From: a bacterium
GTDB taxonomy: Bacteria > Omnitrophota > Gorgyraeia > Gygaellales > UBA12090
Length of the DNA: 15,854 nucleotides
Assembly: GCA_004299495.1 (NCBI GenBank)
Contig: SCPY01000055.1
Span: 1 to 15,854 of the forward strand
Direction: 5' to 3'
The notes below the pieces were generated by a model that had not been told where the DNA came from, searched no databases, and saw nothing but the letters and a program-made list of their open reading frames with translations. A program made the position numbers and the translations under genes. Positions 1 through 6,673 of this stretch are shown here, piece by piece (position 1 is the stretch's first letter; the number at the start of each line of letters is the position of its first letter).

Positions 1-168
1 GGAATTACAGCTTTTATCATTGCCGTTATTTACGCGGCAAGCGATGAATTTCACCAAAGTTTTATTCCGGGCAGGAACGCGGATGCCCTGGACTGGATGG
101 CTGATTCTTTTGGCGCGGCCCTGGGCTCGTTAACCATATTGGGCAGGGATAAGTTACGAAGAAGCTGA
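1..168 (+). CDS. VanZ-family membrane protein, C-terminal part (5' end outside window)
   Basis: This is the last 55 codons of a gene that begins before the window; the frame is open from base 1 to the TGA at 166-168. The visible peptide carries the typical C-terminal signature of the VanZ-like family: a hydrophobic stretch, then YAASDEFHQSFIPGR, then a D-W-x-x-D-x-x-G-A-x-x-G helix. VanZ-like proteins are small polytopic inner-membrane proteins; the founding member gives low-level teicoplanin resistance, but most homologues have no known function. The stop codon shares one base with the start of the DUF1015 gene (TGATG), so the two are probably co-transcribed and translationally coupled. Family assignment is firm for so short a piece because the SDEFHQ and PGR motifs are diagnostic. 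A resistance role should not be assumed. Confidence 0.82.
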   Translation, partial: GITAFIIAVIYAASDEFHQSFIPGRNADALDWMADSFGAALGSLTILGRDKLRRS

Positions 169-1451
169 TGGCAGAAATAATTCCTTTTCGCGGCCTGCGT
201 TACAATCAGGAAAGAATTAAGCGGCTGAGCACGGTAGTGACCCCGCCTTATGATGTTATCTCTTTGGAAAGGCAAACGCAACTCTATAAATCCGACAGCC
301 ATAATTTTATACGCGTTATCCTGGGAAAAGAAAATAAGCGCGATAATCAAGCCCATAACCGGTATACCCGGGCAAGGGATTTTCTTCAATCCTGGATTAA
401 GCGGGGGTTTATGGTTAAGGATGGCAAGCCTGCCCTGTATATCTATGAGCAGGTGTATGATTTTAAGGGAAAGAAATTAAGCCGGCTCGGATTTATCGGC
501 CTGCTCAAACTTGAGCGCCCGGGAAAAGGAACGGTGTTTCCCCATGAAAAGACCTTTTGCAAGCCGAAAGAAGACAGGTTGAATTTGCTAAAAACGGTAA
601 AGGCGAATTTATGCCCCATATTCAGCGTATATATAGACAATAATTTTCAGATAGACAGGCTGCTTCATAAGTATTCAAGAGGCAGGCCCCTGCAAAGCCT
701 AAGGTTTGAAGGCGTGGAAAACCGCCTCTGGCGGATAGATGATAAAAGTTTTATACAGCGCCTGGCCGGTTTAATGTCGGATAAAAATATCTTTATTGCT
801 GACGGGCACCATCGCTATGAAGCGGCACGGCTATACCGCAAACTCATAGGAAAAACCCAAAACCGCAAAGCGGATAAGGTGATGATGTATTTTTGCAACC
901 TGAAATCTGAGGGGCTAAAGATTCTGCCTACCCACAGGGTGGTAAGGCATATCCCCGAAGGCACGCTGCAAAAACTTATCCCGCTTTTAGGCCGGTATTT
1001 TATGGTCCGGGGCTGTTCTTCAAGAAAAGAACTGTTTGGCCGGCTTGAAGCGGCAAGGGGCAGCGCCTGCGCCTTTGGGCTATACCTGGGGAACAGAAGG
1101 TTTTATTTGCTTACGCTTATTAAGCAAAAGGTTAAATGCGCGCCCGGGCCCGGGATGAAATGCTACAGCCGTTTAGACGTGGTTCTGCTGCATGATTTAA
1201 TCTTTGATAAACTTCTGGGGATTAAGGAAGAAAAACCCGCGGGCATAAAGCTTCTCTATACGCGCGACGAATCGGAGGCCATCGCTTTAGTGAAGGCGGG
1301 TAAGTACCAGGCGGCATTTTTTATGAATCCGCCTGAGCCTTCTCAGGTGAGCGCTATCGCCAGCCGCCTTAAGACAATGCCGCATAAGTCCACATACTTT
1401 TATCCCAAGCCGATTTCGGGGCTGGTGATAAATCAGTTTGAGGAGCGGTAA
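168..1451 (+). CDS. DUF1015 family protein, function unknown
   Basis: A 427-residue soluble protein with no signal peptide or membrane segment. It matches the DUF1015 family: an N-terminal block with PFRGLRYN and TPPYDVIS near residues 5-32, and the hallmark DGHHRYEAA at residues 212-220, preceded by a short hydrophobic strand. The two adjacent histidines plus Asp/Glu look like a metal or catalytic centre, but no reaction is established that I can cite. The start ATG at 168 overlaps the VanZ stop by one base, and it is the first start compatible with the family's N-terminus. The TAA at 1449-1451 ends one base before the accD start. The position between VanZ and accD suggests a housekeeping role but does not define it. 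The family call is confident; the function is unknown. Confidence 0.85.
   Translation: MAEIIPFRGLRYNQERIKRLSTVVTPPYDVISLERQTQLYKSDSHNFIRVILGKENKRDNQAHNRYTRARDFLQSWIKRGFMVKDGKPALYIYEQVYDFKGKKLSRLGFIGLLKLERPGKGTVFPHEKTFCKPKEDRLNLLKTVKANLCPIFSVYIDNNFQIDRLLHKYSRGRPLQSLRFEGVENRLWRIDDKSFIQRLAGLMSDKNIFIADGHHRYEAARLYRKLIGKTQNRKADKVMMYFCNLKSEGLKILPTHRVVRHIPEGTLQKLIPLLGRYFMVRGCSSRKELFGRLEAARGSACAFGLYLGNRRFYLLTLIKQKVKCAPGPGMKCYSRLDVVLLHDLIFDKLLGIKEEKPAGIKLLYTRDESEAIALVKAGKYQAAFFMNPPEPSQVSAIASRLKTMPHKSTYFYPKPISGLVINQFEER
1440..1445 (+). promoter_or_regulatory. Shine-Dalgarno site that sets the accD start
   Basis: GAGGAG lies inside the last codons of the DUF1015 gene, seven bases before the ATG at 1453. 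It favours this ATG over the in-frame TTG at 1438, which lies ahead of the site and would add five residues not expected in AccD. Confidence 0.7.
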
Positions 1452-1452
1452 G

Positions 1453-2289
1453 ATGCCGTTATTCAAGCCAAAATACACCGTTGTCAAGGTAAAGAAAAAA
1501 GAGATTCCCGAAGGGCTCTGGACCAAGTGCGAGGAGTGCGCGAATCCCATCTACAATAAAACCCTGGAAGAAAATGCCAGGGTCTGCCCCAAGTGCGGAT
1601 ATCATTTCACGCTTACCGCTTCGGAGAGGATTAACCTGCTCATAGACGCGCAGAGTTTTAAGGAGCTTGACGCGGAATTGAGTTCTTGCGACCCGCTGGG
1701 ATTCAAAGGCCCGAAGACCTACTCGGAAAAGCTTGCCGCCGACCAGAAATCCACAGGATTGAAGGAAGCGGTAATCAGCGGTATGGGAGAGCTTGAGAAG
1801 AAAAAGGTTGCTATCGCGGTTACCGATTCCAGGTTTATTATGGGCTCAATGGGTTCGGTTGTAGGAGAAAGGATTTCCCGGGCGATTGAAAAGGCAACCG
1901 CTTTAAGGCTGCCTGTGATTATTGTTTCCGGTTCCGGCGGGGGGGCGAGAATGTATGAGGGGATGTTTTCTCTTATGCAGATGGCAAAAACCTCAAGCGC
2001 CCTGTCTTTACATAACAAAGCGGGCTTGCTCTATATTTCCATTTTGACTAATCCCACAATGGCCGGGATAATGGCTTCATTTGCCGGCCTTGGCGACTTA
2101 ATAATCGCGGAGCCTAAGGCCTTAATCGGTTTTACCGGCCCGCGGGTGATTGAGCAGACTATCAGGCAGAGGCTTCCCGCGGATTTCCAGAAGTCGGAAT
2201 TTCTCTTAGAGCACGGGCTTATTGATATGATCGTCCCGCGCAAGAACCTGAAGAAAACCTTAAGCGATGCAATTGAGTATTTGACATAA
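1453..2289 (+). CDS. accD: Acetyl-CoA carboxylase carboxyltransferase subunit beta
   Basis: A 278-residue AccD, the beta half of the carboxyltransferase that moves CO2 from biotin carboxyl carrier protein to acetyl-CoA, the first step of fatty-acid synthesis. The N-terminal four-cysteine zinc ribbon is intact (C26, C29, C45, C48, CxxC-x15-CxxC). The crotonase-fold core follows, with a SMGSVVGERI stretch and the glycine-rich oxyanion region SGSGGGARM before the usual SLMQMAKTS helix. It is slightly shorter than the E. coli protein (304 residues), mainly at the ends. The start was chosen by the Shine-Dalgarno sequence and the family-typical MPLFKPKY. The partner accA and the biotin genes are not in the window. 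The last codons, TTG ACA TAA, also form the -35 box of the next promoter. Confidence 0.95.
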   Translation: MPLFKPKYTVVKVKKKEIPEGLWTKCEECANPIYNKTLEENARVCPKCGYHFTLTASERINLLIDAQSFKELDAELSSCDPLGFKGPKTYSEKLAADQKSTGLKEAVISGMGELEKKKVAIAVTDSRFIMGSMGSVVGERISRAIEKATALRLPVIIVSGSGGGARMYEGMFSLMQMAKTSSALSLHNKAGLLYISILTNPTMAGIMASFAGLGDLIIAEPKALIGFTGPRVIEQTIRQRLPADFQKSEFLLEHGLIDMIVPRKNLKKTLSDAIEYLT

Positions 2290-2308
2290 TCTTTATAATG
2301 GGTATAAT
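2281..2308 (+). promoter_or_regulatory. Consensus sigma70-type promoter for the ABC ATPase unit
   Basis: TTGACA (2281-2286) and TATAAT (2303-2308) are both perfect matches to the housekeeping sigma-factor consensus, separated by 16 bases. The -35 box is made of the last two sense codons of accD. Transcription would start near 2314-2316, within an 8-base palindrome GTTTAAAC (2313-2320), leaving a leader of about 28 bases that carries purine-rich ribosome-binding sequence (GGGGAG at 2329-2334, GAGGA at 2336-2340). A second TATAAT at 2294-2299 is too close to the -35 box to use it. The promoter is inferred from sequence only. Confidence 0.72.
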
Positions 2309-2343
2309 AAAAGTTTAAACCTGTAAGCGGGGAGCGAGGAAAA

Positions 2344-3447
2344 ATGGCGCAAGTAAGCTTAAAAAACGTTTCTAAAACCTATCCCGGAGGGAGTGCCGCG
2401 GTAGACAGGGTAAGCCTGGGGATAGAAAATAAGGAATTTATGGTCCTGGTCGGGCCTTCCGGATGCGGAAAGTCCACGACCTTAAGAATGATTGCGGGAT
2501 TAGAAGAGGCAAGCGAAGGCGAAATTTATATTGGAAATAAGATTGTCAACGATGTCCCGGCAAAAGACAGGGATATCGCGATGGTCTTTCAGAACTACGC
2601 CTTATATCCGCATATGACTGTTTTTGAAAATATGGCCTTTGGGCTGAAATTGAGGCACTATCCCAAGGCGGAAATAAACAAGCGCGTCATTGACGCCGCC
2701 GGCATACTGGGAATAAAGCATTTATTGAACCGCAGGCCAAAGGAACTCTCCGGAGGCGAGCGCCAGAGGGTCGCGGTAGGCAGGGCGATAGTGAGAAAGC
2801 CGATGGTGTTCCTGTTTGACGAGCCCTTGAGCAACCTTGACGCTAAGCTGCGCGTGCAGATGCGCACCGAGATACATAAACTTCACCTGCGCCTGGCCAC
2901 CACGATGATATACGTAACCCACGACCAGACCGAGGCTATGACTATGGGCGACCGTATCGCGGTAATGAAGGACGGCGTGCTCCAGCAGGTTGCCGACCCC
3001 ATTACTATCTATGATTTTCCGGTAAATAAGTTTGTCGCCGGTTTTATCGGTTCGCCTCCGATGAATTTTATGCGGGGCAGGATTATCAAGAAAGAAGGCC
3101 GCTTTTATTTTGAAGAAGGAAAAATCACGGTTAAGCTGGTAGAGGAAACCTACGGCAAGATGTCCGCCTATGCCGGAAAAGATATAATTATGGGCATCCG
3201 CTCCGAGGACATCTATGATAAATTGTTTGTTTCAACCGCTCCTCCGGAAAATATCGTCAAGGTAACCTGTGAAGTCATTGAGCCGATGGGTTCGGAGGTA
3301 TATCTCTACCTTAATACCGGCAGGCACAGTTTTATCGCCAGGGTGGGCGCGCACGACCGTCCTCCCATCAATCAAGATATGGACCTTGTCTTTGATATGA
3401 GCAAAGTGCATTTTTTTGACAAGGACACTGAGGCTACCATTATCTGA
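2344..3447 (+). CDS. ABC transporter ATP-binding protein, MalK/UgpC/MsmK type
   Basis: A 367-residue cytoplasmic ATPase of the carbohydrate-uptake class. All catalytic motifs are present: Walker A GPSGCGKST (37-45), Q-loop Q83, signature LSGGERQR (135-142), Walker B ending FLFDEP with E160, D-loop around 162-167, and switch H193. The C-terminal third (about 235-360) has the length and character of the TOBE/regulatory domain of MalK-like proteins. Such subunits energise importers of oligosaccharides, glycerol-3-phosphate or related substrates and can serve several permeases. No permease or binding protein is adjacent, so this is an orphan subunit whose substrate cannot be read from context. 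It has its own strong promoter, and the downstream cyclase genes begin 41 bases later and may share its transcript. A specific name such as ugpC or malK would overstate the evidence. Confidence 0.9.
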   Translation: MAQVSLKNVSKTYPGGSAAVDRVSLGIENKEFMVLVGPSGCGKSTTLRMIAGLEEASEGEIYIGNKIVNDVPAKDRDIAMVFQNYALYPHMTVFENMAFGLKLRHYPKAEINKRVIDAAGILGIKHLLNRRPKELSGGERQRVAVGRAIVRKPMVFLFDEPLSNLDAKLRVQMRTEIHKLHLRLATTMIYVTHDQTEAMTMGDRIAVMKDGVLQQVADPITIYDFPVNKFVAGFIGSPPMNFMRGRIIKKEGRFYFEEGKITVKLVEETYGKMSAYAGKDIIMGIRSEDIYDKLFVSTAPPENIVKVTCEVIEPMGSEVYLYLNTGRHSFIARVGAHDRPPINQDMDLVFDMSKVHFFDKDTEATII

Positions 3448-3488
3448 TTTCTCCTGAAAGCGCCTTCCCAAAAGGAAGCCATTCCTAT

Positions 3489-4700
3489 ATGGTTCTAGCG
3501 CACAATTCTCTCCTTCCTATAGCCCATCTGTCTTTTCTTGCCGCGATCGCCTGGCTGTTATTCCACACCGAACACAAAAGAAATAAGAATGAAAACAGCC
3601 TGAGGTCTGAAGTAGAAGACCTGCAGGGCAGAATAAATATCGCCTACCAGCAGCTTGAACTTGAAGAGTCGCGTAATAAGGCCTCAAGCGCTAAACTTAA
3701 GAAGTATGAGGCCCTCGCCGCTTTTACCGAAACGCTTAATCAAAACCTGTCGCTGGAAGATACCGTTAAAACATTACTGGAGCAGTCTTTCGCCCTGCTT
3801 GGGGCCGAGAGAAGCCTTTGCATGGTTTACCTGGCGATTGATTCCGCGCAGGGCCTGTCCCTGATGGGGGCAAAAGGAAGTTCGCCCGAGGCCGGGATAA
3901 TAAAAGACAAGCAGGGCGATGTTTTTGACGAGTGGGTGATGAGGCATGCTCAGCCGCTTTTGGTTGAGGACACCTTAAAAGATTTCCGTTTTGACGCTCA
4001 AAGGCTGAGGGCGGCCGTTAAGCGCAGGATAGGTTCGGTAATTTCCTCCTGCCTTATAAGCCAGAATCACCCTATCGGAGTTTTGCGCCTGGAGGACCCC
4101 TCGCCCGGCATATTCAGCCTGGAGGACCTTCGGCTGCTGAGCACTATCTGCGATATCGCCGGCGTAGCCGTTGACAACGCGCGCTATTACCAGCGCACCA
4201 GGGAGCTGGCGATAAGAGATTCGCTTACCGCGGCATTTACCCGAGCCTTCACTTTAGAGCGTTTAAATGAGGAGATACAGCGCGCCTTGCTCACCAATGA
4301 CACAGTGTCCATATTGATGCTGGACATAGATTTCTTTAAGCGCTATAACGATACTTACGGCCATATCGCGGGGGACGCGGTTTTAAGAAGTTTGGGCCAA
4401 TGGCTAAACGCCTACTTTCTTAACCGCGGCGCGGTTATCGGGCGTTACGGGGGGGAGGAATTTTTGCTTATTCTTCCTTCATCTTCTAAAGAGGAGGCGT
4501 TCTCTCTGGCGGAGAATTTCCGCGCCTCGATACAGGAGAGAACGGTTCTTTTAAGAAGAAATCCCACCCGGATTACCCTCTCTGTCGGTATCGCCGCCTG
4601 TCCGCAGGACGCCCAGGAATTAGACGCTCTGATCAATAACGCGGACAGCGCCTTGTATAAGGCAAAAAGGACAGGCAGGAACAGGGTATGTTTATTTTAG
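3489..4700 (+). CDS. Membrane-anchored GAF-GGDEF diguanylate cyclase, I-site absent
   Basis: A 403-residue protein with one N-terminal membrane helix (about residues 8-26), a charged probable coiled coil (about 28-75), a GAF-like sensor domain (about 75-235) and a C-terminal GGDEF domain (about 240-403). The active-site loop is RYGGEEF (319-325), and the substrate-binding N287 and D296 (NDTYGH...GD) are present, so synthesis of cyclic di-GMP from two GTP is expected. The inhibitory RxxD, which should sit five residues before GGEEF, reads NRGA, so product feedback inhibition is probably lost. A Shine-Dalgarno-like AAGGAAG (3472-3478) precedes the ATG and partly lies in a small 5-bp hairpin (3464-3478). 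The gene overlaps the next cyclase by 13 bases. The GAF ligand is unknown. Confidence 0.88.
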   Translation: MVLAHNSLLPIAHLSFLAAIAWLLFHTEHKRNKNENSLRSEVEDLQGRINIAYQQLELEESRNKASSAKLKKYEALAAFTETLNQNLSLEDTVKTLLEQSFALLGAERSLCMVYLAIDSAQGLSLMGAKGSSPEAGIIKDKQGDVFDEWVMRHAQPLLVEDTLKDFRFDAQRLRAAVKRRIGSVISSCLISQNHPIGVLRLEDPSPGIFSLEDLRLLSTICDIAGVAVDNARYYQRTRELAIRDSLTAAFTRAFTLERLNEEIQRALLTNDTVSILMLDIDFFKRYNDTYGHIAGDAVLRSLGQWLNAYFLNRGAVIGRYGGEEFLLILPSSSKEEAFSLAENFRASIQERTVLLRRNPTRITLSVGIAACPQDAQELDALINNADSALYKAKRTGRNRVCLF

Positions 4701-5677
4701 GGCTGCTTTTAGAAGGTGTTTTGTTTTTATTCCTTGCCTATCGCTTCAGGAAATCCTCCGGGGCCTCCGGCGGAATATCCCTTGCCGCTTCATCCAAGCG
4801 GGAGCTTTTAGGGCTTCTGGAGGAGCGGCTGGAGTATGTCCAGGAGCTTAACGTAAAGCACGCCCGCTTAAGCGATACGGAATTGACGCTGTATGAAGTT
4901 ACCAAATCGCTTTCCAAGTTTATAGAGACCCAGGATGTCCTGAATGCCTTTAGGGAAACGATGTATAATTTATTGCACCCCGCAGATTGCGCCATAGTGG
5001 ATGAGGAGCTTTGCGGGAATTATCGCGGCGGCTACAGCCTATTTAAAATCAATATAAGCGGCGAAAAGACGAAATACTTCGCTATAAAAGATTCTAAGCC
5101 GATTGAGAGGGTAAAAGTGGCAATCATGGTAAATCAGCTTGAGCTTTTCTTAAAGCGCTCGCGTTTATACGCCGAGATTCAGAGGCTTTCCATTACCGAC
5201 GGCCTTACGGCGTGCTTTGTGCGCAGATATTTTCTGGAGCGGCTTAAGCAGGAAATCCAGAGGTCGGAACGCAACAACTTATCCTTAGCGCTTTTGCTCA
5301 TTGATGTGGATAATTTCAAATCTTTTAACGACACCTACGGCCATATTACCGGGGATGCTGTTTTAAAGGAAGTGGTGAAAATTTTACAATCTTCACTGCG
5401 CCAGATAGATATGTGCTCCAGATACGGCGGAGAGGAGTTTTGCATAATGCTTCCCTCCACCAACAGGGATGGGGCGCTCCTGGCTGGCGAGCGTCTGCGC
5501 GCCAATGTGCAAGAGGCCCGGATTAAGGCCTTTAATGAAACGCTCAAGTGCACTATAAGCGTGGGACTCGCGGTTTTTCCCGACGACGGCAGGCAGATTA
5601 GCGGGCTGCTGGATAAGGCGGACAAGGCATTATACAGGGCCAAGGCCGGCGGCAGAAACCGCGTCTTAGCGGCTTAA
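4688..5677 (+). CDS. Membrane-anchored GGDEF diguanylate cyclase, I-site present
   Basis: A 329-residue protein with an N-terminal membrane helix (about residues 2-18), a coiled-coil region (about 35-75), a short divergent sensor-like region (about 75-165) too degenerate to name, and a GGDEF domain (about 168-329). The active-site loop is RYGGEEF (245-251). The inhibitory site RQID (238-241) stands exactly five residues before GGEEF, as in PleD-type cyclases, so feedback control by cyclic di-GMP is expected. NDTYGH and the following GD are conserved. The start lies inside the previous cyclase gene (13-base overlap) with GCAGGA (4675-4680) upstream, which implies translational coupling and roughly matched production. 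The two proteins share the same helix-coil-sensor-GGDEF plan, consistent with an old tandem duplication. Confidence 0.88.
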   Translation: MFILGLLLEGVLFLFLAYRFRKSSGASGGISLAASSKRELLGLLEERLEYVQELNVKHARLSDTELTLYEVTKSLSKFIETQDVLNAFRETMYNLLHPADCAIVDEELCGNYRGGYSLFKINISGEKTKYFAIKDSKPIERVKVAIMVNQLELFLKRSRLYAEIQRLSITDGLTACFVRRYFLERLKQEIQRSERNNLSLALLLIDVDNFKSFNDTYGHITGDAVLKEVVKILQSSLRQIDMCSRYGGEEFCIMLPSTNRDGALLAGERLRANVQEARIKAFNETLKCTISVGLAVFPDDGRQISGLLDKADKALYRAKAGGRNRVLAA

Positions 5678-5701
5678 ATTCAAAATCCCCTCAATTTCCC
5701 C

Positions 5702-5734
5702 TTGCAAAAAACCTAATTTAGGTTAAAATATATT
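5702..5734 (+). promoter_or_regulatory. Candidate promoter with palindromic operator before the ROK gene
   Basis: A moderate promoter can be drawn as TTGCAA (5702-5707), a 16-base spacer, and TAAAAT (5724-5729). TATATT at 5729-5734 is an alternative -10. The spacer is almost filled by a perfect palindrome, AACCTAATTTAGGTT (5710-5724), with 7-base arms around a central T, the size and symmetry of a dimeric repressor site. Predicted starts fall at about 5736-5741, at or just before the ATG at 5741, so the transcript would be nearly leaderless. Everything beyond the palindrome itself is inference. Confidence 0.45.
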
Positions 5735-5740
5735 CCCATA

Positions 5741-6673
5741 ATGGCAAAAGATTATTGCGTCGGCGTGGACCTGGGGGCAACGAATATTAAGATCGGCCTG
5801 CTACGGAACCGGAGAATAATTTCTAAAAAAGTTTTGCCTACCCAAAGCTTCACTTCTCAAAAAAACCTTATTGAAGGCATCTGCCGGAATATCCGTCAGG
5901 GCGTATCCGAAGCGGGGATGGCGATGGCAGATATCTCCGGAATCGGCATTGGGCTTCCCGGGCCTGTGGATTCCAAGAGAGGCATTGTGCATTTCTTCCC
6001 TAATATCCGAGGCTGGCGTAAGGTTGCCCTAAGAGAGATTATGCGTAAGAAAATGCGCCTGCCGGTTACCATTGATAACGACGCCAATGTCATGACTTTG
6101 GCTGAGGCGCGCATCGGCGCGGCAAGAGGAAAGCGCAATGTGGTGGGCCTTACCTTAGGCACGGGCGTTGGGGGAGGGATTGTCGTTGACGGCAATCTAT
6201 ACCGCGGATCAAGCCTGGCCGCCGGAGAGATAGGCCACATCCCGCTGAATGAGCGCGGCCCTAAGTGTAATTGCGGCGGCAAGGCCTGCCTGGAGCGTTA
6301 TATAGGAAACAGGTATCTTTTAGAAAACGCGCGCAAGGCATTTGGCCCCGCGATTACCCTGGAGGCATTAAGCCGCCTGGCAAGCCGGGGTAATCGCAAG
6401 GCAATTGCTGTTTGGAAAGAAATGGCAGGGCATCTGGGGGTGGCCCTTTCCGGGGTAATAAATTTTTTTAATCCCGATACCGTGGTTATCGGCGGAGGGG
6501 TGGCTAACGCCGGAAGGATCATTATTGATCAGGTAAGAAGAGTGGTCAAAGAACGGGCTATGCCCACGCAGGCAAGAACAGTGAAAATTGTCAGGGCGCG
6601 CCTGGGCAGCGATGCCGGGATGATCGGCGCTGGGATTTTGCTTCAAGAGGAATTGTCAAAAAATGCAGGTTAA
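5741..6673 (+). CDS. ROK-family sugar kinase (glucokinase-like)
   Basis: A 310-residue cytoplasmic ROK protein. Visible motifs are the N-terminal phosphate loop DLGATNIKIG (10-19), the sugar-binding/catalytic DNDAN (112-116, D114 the likely base), the second phosphate loop LGTGVGGG (139-146), GEIGH (162-166) and the zinc motif CNCGGKACLE (176-185), whose C176, C178 and C183 with H166 bind zinc in this family. No DNA-binding N-terminal domain is present, so it is a kinase and not a ROK repressor. Glucose is the most likely substrate, but N-acetylmannosamine or other hexoses cannot be excluded. No Shine-Dalgarno sequence precedes the ATG. It overlaps the LptD gene by 11 bases and heads the surface-glycan operon, where glucose-6-phosphate could feed nucleotide-sugar synthesis. 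Confidence 0.9.
   Translation: MAKDYCVGVDLGATNIKIGLLRNRRIISKKVLPTQSFTSQKNLIEGICRNIRQGVSEAGMAMADISGIGIGLPGPVDSKRGIVHFFPNIRGWRKVALREIMRKKMRLPVTIDNDANVMTLAEARIGAARGKRNVVGLTLGTGVGGGIVVDGNLYRGSSLAAGEIGHIPLNERGPKCNCGGKACLERYIGNRYLLENARKAFGPAITLEALSRLASRGNRKAIAVWKEMAGHLGVALSGVINFFNPDTVVIGGGVANAGRIIIDQVRRVVKERAMPTQARTVKIVRARLGSDAGMIGAGILLQEELSKNAG

Noticed and set aside
1438..1452. TTG start adding five residues to AccD
   Set aside because: The Shine-Dalgarno GAGGAG lies downstream of this codon and correctly spaced for ATG 1453.
2294..2299. A first TATAAT box near the accD stop
   Set aside because: It is only seven bases from the TTGACA; the second TATAAT at 2303-2308 has the proper 16-base spacing.
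3464..3478. Small hairpin CTTCC-CAAAA-GGAAG after the ABC ATPase gene as a terminator
   Set aside because: The stem has only five pairs and no T-run follows; its right arm is better explained as the ribosome-binding sequence of the next gene.
5896..6282. A 128-codon antisense open frame across the ROK kinase gene
   Set aside because: It mirrors a strongly conserved gene on the plus strand, is proline/alanine-rich low-complexity translation, and matches no family I recognise.
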